Shown: in pieces, positions 1 to 5,627 of the stretch
How the letters are laid out: every line of letters begins with the position of its first letter
Position numbering within the stretch: position 1 is the first letter of the stretch
Assembly (NCBI GenBank): GCA_016932145.1
Contig: JAFGDI010000032.1
Span: forward strand, 1 to 5,627
Reading direction: 5' to 3'
DNA length: 5,627 nucleotides
Origin: Sedimentisphaerales bacterium
GTDB taxonomy: Bacteria > Planctomycetota > Phycisphaerae > Sedimentisphaerales > SM23-30
The notes under the pieces: model-generated
What the model saw: the letters and a program-made list of their open reading frames with translations, nothing else
Told to the model about the DNA's origin: nothing
Database searches by the model: none
Position numbers and translations under genes: made by a program

Positions 1-536
1 ATACGGCCGGCTTGATCGCATTGTTTGCCAGTCCGGCGGAATTTGAAAGCCAGCTTGATAAGCTCTTTACTATTCCCTGGAATCCGCAGCATATAGCCAG
101 AAATATCTCAGTTTTTATTGGCCAGTATTGTCATGGCAATCAGCCGGACCATAGTTTCCCGTATCTTTATACCTTCGTGGGCAAGCAGGAAAAATCGCAG
201 CAGCGAATTAATGAGATCATGGACCGTTTGTATGGTATGGGTGAGTATGGTCTGGCAATGTGCGGTATGGATGATGCCGGGGAGATGTCTGCCTGGTATG
301 TATATGCGGCTATGGGTTTTTATCCTTATTCACCGGCGGATCCATCATATATAATTTCGGTGCCAGTTTTTGATAAAATAGAGATGCAGGTAGAGAATAA
401 TACCTTTACCATTGTCAAGAAGAATAATGGCATGAAAATAACCAGAGTAACCTGTGATAATGAAGCTATTAAAGGTTATTTTCTGGGCCATGATAACCTG
501 CTGAATAATAAAGAGCTGTTGATCGAGACAGAGTGA
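1..536 (+). CDS. GH92 family alpha-mannosidase, C-terminal part (5' partial)
   Basis: This is the last ~178 codons of a glycoside hydrolase family 92 enzyme. The frame is open from base 3 and stops with TGA at 534-536, so the TTG at 12 is not a real start. GH92 enzymes are calcium-dependent exo-acting mannosidases, mostly alpha-1,2, that trim mannosyl glycans; full proteins are about 700-770 residues, so roughly three quarters is missing. Visible family signatures, counted from codon 12: GLI..LF....F...LDKLF at the start, GNQPDH (42-47) with PYLY, then GMDDAGEMSAWYVYAAMGFYP (85-105), with an acidic pair D87/D88 where the family has its catalytic-base region, and SVPVFDKIEM leading into the short C-terminal beta domain. 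Two family positions differ: GNQP instead of the usual GNEP, and GMDD instead of GNDD/GNED. The general-acid glutamate and any signal peptide lie outside the window. The family assignment is firm; exact linkage specificity cannot be judged. Confidence 0.9.
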   Translation, partial: TAGLIALFASPAEFESQLDKLFTIPWNPQHIARNISVFIGQYCHGNQPDHSFPYLYTFVGKQEKSQQRINEIMDRLYGMGEYGLAMCGMDDAGEMSAWYVYAAMGFYPYSPADPSYIISVPVFDKIEMQVENNTFTIVKKNNGMKITRVTCDNEAIKGYFLGHDNLLNNKELLIETE

Positions 537-573
537 GTACAAGGGCAGTTAAAAATTTACTGTTCATAAATGC

Positions 574-602
574 TTGCAAAATAAAATAGTTTCTATTATA
601 AA
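574..602 (+). promoter_or_regulatory. candidate sigma-70-like promoter for pssA
   Basis: TTGCAA (574-579) is separated by 17 bases from TATAAA (597-602) in the AT-rich 74-bp gap between the mannosidase stop and the pssA start. Spacing is ideal, but AT-rich DNA throws up such matches easily. A transcript from it would begin about 609-611, practically at the ATG. The alternative is read-through from the mannosidase gene. Confidence 0.3.
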
Positions 603-610
603 GTACTGGC

Positions 611-1513
611 ATGAAAGACATCAGGAACCGAACCAGGCAACGGATATTGAACAATATAGCAATATTACCCTCGCTTATTACCTTGTGTAATGGGTTGTGC
701 GGCTTTGCTTCAATCAATTTTGCAATGCGGGGCATGAATGACCCTGCGGGAATGTGGCTTCAGGCGCCTAAGGTGTCCTATTTCATGGCGGCAGCCTGGT
801 TTATTGGTTTTGGCATGATCTGCGATGGCCTGGATGGCTTTGTTGCCCGAAAATCAGGCAGTATGAGTGATTTTGGTGGCCAGCTTGACTCTATGTCAGA
901 TGTCATAACCTTTGGCGTTGCTCCGGCGATACTGATGCTGACGGTTGTGGAAAGTTCCTGGCGAGACACGATAGGCGTGGTAGGCCCAGTGTTTGGCGGC
1001 TGGTCAGGAAAGTTTTTATGGACGATTTCCGCGATCTATGTTGCTTGTGCCATGTTGAGGCTGGCCAAATTTAATGTAGAGACAAATACAGATGAAGACT
1101 CCCATCGTCAGTTTGAGGGTTTGCCTTCGCCTGGTGCGGCAGGAGTGGTAGGTTCTATGGTCCTGCTATATAGTGAATTTATGCCGGACCTGCAAAGTGA
1201 TGGATCCGAGGGTGATTTTGTTTCAATATTTGCCAAAGTAATAGTGTTTCTTTTACCGGTGTTTACGCTTTTAGTGTCTTTATTAATGGTTAGTAAGGTG
1301 GAATATGCCCATGTGGCCACGCGTTATGTCAAGGGGCGTAAGCCATTTGAATATCTGGCTATGCTGGTGATAATTATACTTTTATTGCTATGGAAACCGC
1401 AGTTTACGATGGCGGTTGTGGCTCAGATCTATTTATTCAGTGGTTTGATACATTTTTTCCATACCTGGAGATCGCAGCGAAAGACCAGCGGTAAGCCTGA
1501 AATGTCGGAATGA
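611..1513 (+). CDS. pssA: CDP-diacylglycerol--serine O-phosphatidyltransferase (PssA)
   Basis: This integral membrane enzyme condenses CDP-diacylglycerol with L-serine to give phosphatidylserine and CMP, the first committed step to phosphatidylethanolamine. The 300-residue product carries the complete CDP-alcohol phosphotransferase motif D72-x2-D75-G76-x2-A79-R80-x8-G89-x3-D93-x3-D97, whose aspartates bind metal and act in catalysis. The N-terminal LPSLITLCNGLCGFASI (19-35) and GLPSPGAAG (170-178) are typical of the type II PssA branch and separate it from PgsA. About eight hydrophobic segments are visible (near 18-38, 57-71, 98-118, 133-152, 176-192, 205-228, 247-262, 264-283), with a charged, hydrophilic tail. 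An in-frame TAA at 599-601 leaves ATG 611 as the first possible start, and the conserved N-terminus argues against a later one. No Shine-Dalgarno sequence is visible. The decarboxylase gene psd, often adjacent in other genomes, is not in the window. Confidence 0.93.
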   Translation: MKDIRNRTRQRILNNIAILPSLITLCNGLCGFASINFAMRGMNDPAGMWLQAPKVSYFMAAAWFIGFGMICDGLDGFVARKSGSMSDFGGQLDSMSDVITFGVAPAILMLTVVESSWRDTIGVVGPVFGGWSGKFLWTISAIYVACAMLRLAKFNVETNTDEDSHRQFEGLPSPGAAGVVGSMVLLYSEFMPDLQSDGSEGDFVSIFAKVIVFLLPVFTLLVSLLMVSKVEYAHVATRYVKGRKPFEYLAMLVIIILLLLWKPQFTMAVVAQIYLFSGLIHFFHTWRSQRKTSGKPEMSE

Positions 1514-1591
1514 TGCATGCTTCAGGTTGATTATAACTCTTTATGGTTAATAGATTAAGTAATAGGTAGCCTGAAACGGTTACACCATAAT

Positions 1592-1632
1592 AAAAAAGGG
1601 GGGCAGCCAATAGGCCGCTCCCCTTAATTTTT
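1592..1632. terminator. bidirectional rho-independent terminator between convergent genes
   Basis: The arms 1598-1608 (GGGGGGCAGCC) and 1613-1623 (GGCCGCTCCCC) pair around an AATA loop, giving ten pairs, one of them G-T, and a single A-C mismatch. On the plus strand the stem is followed by TTAATTTTT (1624-1632); on the minus strand it is followed by TTTTTT (complement of 1592-1597). It lies 84 bp after the pssA stop and 29 bp after the stop of the minus-strand gene, so it can end both. The rest of the 139-bp gap holds nothing else I can name. Confidence 0.8.
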
Positions 1633-1652
1633 ACGGTAAGAAGCCGTAATGG

Positions 1653-3671
1653 TTATTGACAAGTCGGGTACAGGCCGCAGTTGAGCCAGTATTCGGCCAG
1701 ATAGGCCAGGTCGGCGATATTGACTTTGCAATCGCCGGTGAAGTCATAAGCAGGGCGTGCCCGGCAGAAATCGCCCACTCCCTGAGCGTAGATAATGGCA
1801 GCTTCATCAGCAGAAATGCCATAGTTGTATATCCGCAGATCATCCATCTGTCCCTGATAGAGCGAGTCGGGGGTCCAGTTACTTTTGCCAATGAAATTTG
1901 AGGTGCGTTCAACCGAGGTCGGCAGCTTGATCGTGCCTGAGGCAAAAACGAAACCGTTTTTGTAAACCGTAATATTGCCGTTCTGGTCAATAGAAGCAGT
2001 CAGCAGTTGCCACTGGCCATTGGTAATTGCACCAGTTGCATAGAATGAGCTGGAAGTTGAGCCCTCCCAGGTCTGCACCAGCAGGTCAGCGCTTGAAGCT
2101 GAACGGGTGAAAAGAATGTTATTATCGCCGACATCTGTGGTATTGCCCAGGTCGATGAATCTGGCCCAATTAGCAGCATTGGCCGGATTAGCCCAAACTG
2201 ATATGGTCATACCAGCATCGAAATATTTGAAGCCAGTTGTCATTCTGGCATAACTGCCAGTGCCATTGAAATCGGCGGCATTGCCAAGTAAGCTGACACC
2301 GGCCAAATAGTTTATCTCGGTGGCGGTAGCGTTCATGCCCTGGCCGGAAGTATCGTCGCAATTACCCTCAAAATCGTATTTAGCCAGCAGGCGTTTCACG
2401 ATAAGAGCGGCAGAGTCAGTAGTAATAGCCTCATCCTGATTTTCGATAACGCAATAATACTCAGCTTCATCTGCCACTTCAAGGTTGGCTATAGTCAGGT
2501 TCGAGGTGTAAATACCGCTTACGCTGTCAAATTCCAGAGAGATCGTGACATCCGGGTCAGAGTCAGATATCTCAGTTGCTGGCGATCCAGCCTTGTACCA
2601 TTTGGGATAGCCGCCTAGGAGATCCTTAAGAGAGGTAAACGAAGTACTCATAGTGGCAGAGCCTCCGGCGAAATCAGCGGCAACCTGCGGTTCTGAAACT
2701 AATACCGGAGCACCGGAGACATAGAAAGACCACCATTTGCCCGCAGTTTTGCCGCTAGCCGGGTCAGTGCAATCAACCACCCAGTAGTAGGTTGTGCCAG
2801 GCTGAGGAATGCCCGGAAATGCTACCGGGGTTGTGGTTATGTCATTATATACCAGCGAAAGACCGTAATTGGCCAGAGCTGCGTTTGGCTCGGTTGTGCC
2901 AAAATATACATCGCAACTGACTGTCTGACCGGCAATATTGGGGTCAGGGATGTGCCAGGTGAGTTCATTGATAGCATCGAGCTGAACTTTTACGCCATCA
3001 GCCGGGGTCGGTAAATAGGCATAAGTTATAGGTGTATAGGTGAGTTCCAGGGTTGGAGCCAGGTCGGTGTTGGTGTTTTCTTTGGTGGCATAGTAGAAGT
3101 CTTTACTGCCGGCAGCGGCAATAATGATGGTTGACAGGCCACCATCAAACACGCGTCCCTGTAAAAATGCGGTCAGATCGTTGCCAGTTACAGTTACCCT
3201 GCCAGAGTTGTTTGTTTCAGTAACGATCGCTCCGGTGTCCTGGTCCAGATTGGTAACTCTGCCATTAGCCACAGATGCAGTGTATGGCACTCCAACCAGT
3301 TCGCTGCCGGCAACAGTATATCCGGATCGATTCCAGGTTAATGTTGCCTCATCCCAGTTCTGAGGGGTATTGCCATCGACATTATTGAGGCCATAGACAT
3401 AATAGCGTCCGGTAACCCATGATGGGCCACTGGTTATGCTGGTATTGAATTTAGAATCTGTTATTTCAATCGCTCCCAGAGTGGAAAGGTCAAAGCGTAT
3501 ATAGCCGGGGAATCCATTATTATAAAGACGCATAGTTGCATCAGCACCATAAGGGCCGTAGGTGCCTCCGCGCAGCCAGGTGTCGGCAGTACTGGTCAGC
3601 GTAATGTTGTGTGTCTGAGCAAATACACCGGCAGAGAGTAATAATAAGATCAAAGCTAATATTCTTTTCAT
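1653..3671 (-). CDS. secreted multidomain protein: DNRLRE, FN3-like, Ig-like, LamG and dockerin-like tag
   Basis: Complete 672-residue exported protein of unknown specific function. Residues 1-18 form a signal peptide (KR, leucine-rich core, probable cleavage after VFA). Modules in order: a DNRLRE/disaggregatase-related beta domain (~22-213), recognised by DTWLRGG, YIRFDL, NWDEATLTWN (105-114) and YATKE...APTLEL; an FN3-like domain (~219-318) with DVYFGT and TYYWVVD; an Ig-like domain (~321-426) with W358 and DEAEYYC (401-407) but no partner cysteine; a LamG/concanavalin-like fold (~429-625) starting LLAKYDFEG and ending QMDDLRIYNYGIS; and a dockerin-like tag (~634-672) with one EF-hand-type loop D643-x-T645-x-D647...D654 and WLNCGLYPTC. 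I see no catalytic domain. Such modules usually bind glycans or mediate adhesion; surface binding or display of polysaccharide-degrading machinery is inference. The ATG has GGAG nine bases upstream. It lies 41 bp behind a paralogous gene and is probably cotranscribed with it. Confidence 0.88.
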   Translation of the reverse strand: MKRILALILLLLSAGVFAQTHNITLTSTADTWLRGGTYGPYGADATMRLYNNGFPGYIRFDLSTLGAIEITDSKFNTSITSGPSWVTGRYYVYGLNNVDGNTPQNWDEATLTWNRSGYTVAGSELVGVPYTASVANGRVTNLDQDTGAIVTETNNSGRVTVTGNDLTAFLQGRVFDGGLSTIIIAAAGSKDFYYATKENTNTDLAPTLELTYTPITYAYLPTPADGVKVQLDAINELTWHIPDPNIAGQTVSCDVYFGTTEPNAALANYGLSLVYNDITTTPVAFPGIPQPGTTYYWVVDCTDPASGKTAGKWWSFYVSGAPVLVSEPQVAADFAGGSATMSTSFTSLKDLLGGYPKWYKAGSPATEISDSDPDVTISLEFDSVSGIYTSNLTIANLEVADEAEYYCVIENQDEAITTDSAALIVKRLLAKYDFEGNCDDTSGQGMNATATEINYLAGVSLLGNAADFNGTGSYARMTTGFKYFDAGMTISVWANPANAANWARFIDLGNTTDVGDNNILFTRSASSADLLVQTWEGSTSSSFYATGAITNGQWQLLTASIDQNGNITVYKNGFVFASGTIKLPTSVERTSNFIGKSNWTPDSLYQGQMDDLRIYNYGISADEAAIIYAQGVGDFCRARPAYDFTGDCKVNIADLAYLAEYWLNCGLYPTCQ

Positions 3672-3680
3672 GATTTATAT

Positions 3681-3684
3681 CTCC
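3681..3684 (-). promoter_or_regulatory. Shine-Dalgarno site of the 672-residue secreted protein
   Basis: CTCC on the plus strand reads GGAG on the minus strand, nine bases before the ATG at 3671-3669. Together with the signal peptide that follows, it fixes this start. The 41-bp gap 3672-3712 is AT-rich, with no GC-rich hairpin, so I see no terminator separating the two minus-strand genes. Confidence 0.7.
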
Positions 3685-3712
3685 ATTTGAATATTTATTA
3701 AATGATTATGAA

Positions 3713-5627
3713 TTATTGCGGGCAGTTGGGGTACAAGCCGCACGCCAGCCATGACTGGGCCAGAGCCGCAAAGTCAGCCAGGTCGATAATACAGTTATTA
3801 TTTACATCCAGAACATAATCGCTGCTGTCGTAATCGAGATAGCAGAAATTGCCGTTAAGAGACTGGTTGTACAAGTCTATCATATCTTTAAGTTCAAGAT
3901 CGTAGTTATAGATAACCACATCATCGATCAAACCATTGAAGAAGTCGGTGCCGGTGAGTGTTGAAGCACCTATTACAATGTCAGAGTCGGTTTTTGAACC
4001 AAGTGTGAAGGCTGTGCCGTTACTGACAGTGAGTACATGGACATCGCTGGCACGCAACTGATAAATATCGGCAACACTGCCGTTGAAAGTGAGAACTATG
4101 AGTTCCCAGTTACCAACTGATGGAGCAGAATAACCGTATGCGGTTTTGAGTCCATAGCTGTTGGCATGGAGTGTGCCAGCTGCGCTTATACTCAGGTGAT
4201 ACATTTCTGAATCAGCGGCATAGGCATTGCCTTTGGCAAATATTCCCTGACCAGCACCATTTGAGCCATTCCAATTAACCCAGAGGGCGACGGAGAATTT
4301 ACCGGTTTCTTCTGAAGGTATCCAGGTGCCGGCACTACAAATCTGTCCAGCACTGGTATCAATGGCCATGCCTTTGGCACCCATTACGAAGTTCGGCTCC
4401 GATACAGGTGTGGCAATATGTCCTTCGCCGCTGATGTCAGCAAAGACGCCATCAATCAGCTCATCAAAGGTCCAGTGGGCTATTTCGCGATAAACATCAA
4501 GTTTCACTACAGATGATGTTACGGCACTGCTGCTGCCGCTGTTATTGGATACGATACAGTAGTAATAGCCTCTGTCTGAAGCGTTGACCTCAGGAAGAGT
4601 CAGGAAGGCAGAATCAGTACCTACAGTTGTGTCATTAGCCGGGTCTGAGATATTATCCGTACTGAAGTACCAGTTGAAATGTGGAGTGCTCTGGCTGGTG
4701 ACGGTAACCGAGAAAGTTGCATTTGTGCCGGCTTTGGCAGAGGTTGATACTGGCTGCACATCAATGATCGGAGCAGCGGTAACTTCAAACTTTATAAACG
4801 GACTGTGATAGGTTGAGGCGAAACTGCTGTCGTGAGAATCGATTCGCCAGTACCAGGTCCCTTCTGTCAGGGTAACACCTGAAAGGCTGTAACAGGTACC
4901 GTTGTAATTTGACTCCAGGAGTGTAAGGCCATAATTCGGTGTAGCCAGATTTGGCTCTGCTGTGCCCAGGTATATGTCACTGGTAATAACACCGTTGGCG
5001 GCATTAGGTTCAGGGTTAGTCCAGCAGAGTTCGCTGAGATCGGGCAGGACTAAATCGCCAAAGTCTGGAGAAACTGCTTTTGCACCTTTACTGTTTGGGA
5101 AGGTGAGTCCTGGTGCATTGTTCGCGGAATCCTCTTTGGTAAGTGTATAATAGGATAAATTTTCTGAGCTGGCAGGATAGATAAGTAATGTGATCAGGCC
5201 GTTTTTGTCAGCAGCGATAAAATCAGCCAGTCCGGCGATCGTACCGGTATGAACCTGGGTACTGGTTGTGTTTTGAGTGGTGTTAAATGTACCCAGTAAT
5301 GACCAGCTTCCCTCGATCATATTCATGCCATCGACAGTATAGTCAGGTCCGGGGTTATCTACGAGGCCCGGAGCACTGTTATAGCTCAGGGTAGCTTCGT
5401 CCCACAGGTCATCAGCACCATCGGTAAGGCCATAGACATTCATAGTGCGGCTTCTGGCAGCACTGGTGGTGGTAATGGATATCTGGGCATTATTAAGGTC
5501 CAGACCATATAACCTAGCTACATCAAAGCGAAGCAGTATTGCTTTGGCGCGAGATGTACCGTAATTTCTCAGCTCAATATTGGCTGAAGTTCCACCGATA
5601 GTATCGGCATTTCTGTGATCGTCATTC
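3713..5627 (-). CDS. paralogous secreted multidomain protein with dockerin-like tag (5' partial)
   Basis: The frame is open from the right edge (base 5626) to TAA at 3715-3713, giving 637 visible residues. The first in-frame Met (5443-5441) sits in VYGLTDG, which aligns with VYGLNNV about 90 residues into the neighbouring paralogue, so it is internal and the true start is outside the window. Counted from that Met: the DNRLRE-type beta domain begins 61 residues earlier, includes LLRFD and WDEATLSYN (14-22), and ends near 115; an FN3-like domain (~122-222) has DIYLGTAEPN and WYWRID; an Ig-like domain (~225-316) has W258 and YYYC (293-296); a LamG fold (~320-527) runs from IAHWTFDE to GLIDDVVIYNYDL; and a dockerin-like tag (~532-576) has D546-x-N548-x-N550...D557 and WLACGLYPNC. 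No catalytic domain is visible. A signal peptide is expected upstream. Function is inferred to be extracellular glycan binding or display; the exact target is unknown. Confidence 0.87.
   Translation of the reverse strand, partial: NDDHRNADTIGGTSANIELRNYGTSRAKAILLRFDVARLYGLDLNNAQISITTTSAARSRTMNVYGLTDGADDLWDEATLSYNSAPGLVDNPGPDYTVDGMNMIEGSWSLLGTFNTTQNTTSTQVHTGTIAGLADFIAADKNGLITLLIYPASSENLSYYTLTKEDSANNAPGLTFPNSKGAKAVSPDFGDLVLPDLSELCWTNPEPNAANGVITSDIYLGTAEPNLATPNYGLTLLESNYNGTCYSLSGVTLTEGTWYWRIDSHDSSFASTYHSPFIKFEVTAAPIIDVQPVSTSAKAGTNATFSVTVTSQSTPHFNWYFSTDNISDPANDTTVGTDSAFLTLPEVNASDRGYYYCIVSNNSGSSSAVTSSVVKLDVYREIAHWTFDELIDGVFADISGEGHIATPVSEPNFVMGAKGMAIDTSAGQICSAGTWIPSEETGKFSVALWVNWNGSNGAGQGIFAKGNAYAADSEMYHLSISAAGTLHANSYGLKTAYGYSAPSVGNWELIVLTFNGSVADIYQLRASDVHVLTVSNGTAFTLGSKTDSDIVIGASTLTGTDFFNGLIDDVVIYNYDLELKDMIDLYNQSLNGNFCYLDYDSSDYVLDVNNNCIIDLADFAALAQSWLACGLYPNCPQ

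Noticed and set aside
469..735. 88-codon minus-strand frame across the gap between the mannosidase and pssA
   Set aside because: It overlaps the ends of two solid plus-strand genes and shows no recognisable protein features.
1631..1649. Perfect 6-bp inverted repeat TTACGG/CCGTAA next to the minus-strand stop
   Set aside because: The stem is short, with a seven-base loop and no T tract. It may fold after the terminator but is too weak to call as a separate element.
1656..1901. 81-codon plus-strand frame antisense to the secreted protein
   Set aside because: The opposite strand encodes a well-supported dockerin-like tag and LamG end; no ribosome site or family resemblance supports the antisense frame. 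The same applies to plus-strand frames at 3124-3363, 4584-4808 and 4962-5150.
1631..1990. 119-codon open frame on the minus strand, ending close to the terminator
   Set aside because: It lies wholly over the LamG and tag region of the 672-residue gene in another frame, has no recognisable domain and mostly ends before the terminator. It is a shadow.
3672..3712. A frameshift splitting one large gene into the two minus-strand frames
   Set aside because: The right-hand protein ends with a complete tag and stop, and the left-hand one starts with a Shine-Dalgarno site and signal peptide, so they are two separate genes.
2650..4808. Loss of the Ig-domain disulfide as an unusual feature
   Set aside because: Both Ig-like domains lack the first cysteine, but this is common in bacterial Ig-like modules, so it is not remarkable.
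1653..5627. A cellulosome locus, suggested by the dockerin-like ends
   Set aside because: No cohesin domain or scaffoldin is visible, the tags have only one calcium loop, and neither protein shows a catalytic domain.

Overview
The window looks like chromosomal DNA from a planctomycete, most likely of the Phycisphaerae (Sedimentisphaerales-like). This is inferred from protein style, not from a marker gene. Both large minus-strand genes encode secreted proteins built as DNRLRE-type beta domain, fibronectin-III-like domain, Ig-like domain, LamG fold and a C-terminal single-loop dockerin-like tag ending in WLxCGLYPxC. I know that combination from polysaccharide-degrading Phycisphaerae. A GH92 alpha-mannosidase next door fits the same lifestyle.

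Layout. Positions 1-536 (+) hold the C-terminal part of a GH92 glycoside hydrolase, cut by the left edge. After a 74-bp gap, 611-1513 (+) encodes a complete CDP-diacylglycerol--serine O-phosphatidyltransferase (PssA type II) with all CDP-alcohol phosphotransferase motif residues. The 139-bp gap 1514-1652 contains a GC-rich hairpin flanked by A and T tracts, a good candidate for a terminator serving both converging transcripts. On the minus strand, 3671-1653 encodes a complete 672-residue exported multidomain protein with a clear signal peptide and Shine-Dalgarno site. Only 41 bp upstream of it, 5627-3713 encodes a related protein whose 5' end lies beyond the right edge. The open frame runs to the window edge, and the first in-frame Met (5443) is internal to a domain.

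Working together. The two minus-strand genes are paralogues with the same domain order and are probably cotranscribed, the right-hand gene first. They have sugar-binding-like and surface-display-like modules but no recognisable catalytic domain, so a role in binding or display at the cell surface is inferred. The mannosidase trims mannosyl glycans. PssA makes phosphatidylserine, the precursor of phosphatidylethanolamine, and is housekeeping with no evident link to its neighbours.

I did not find a clear new defence, mobile or RNA system. The most notable feature is the tandem pair and its four-cysteine dockerin-like tag. There are no tRNA or rRNA genes, insertion sequences or CRISPR arrays that I could see.
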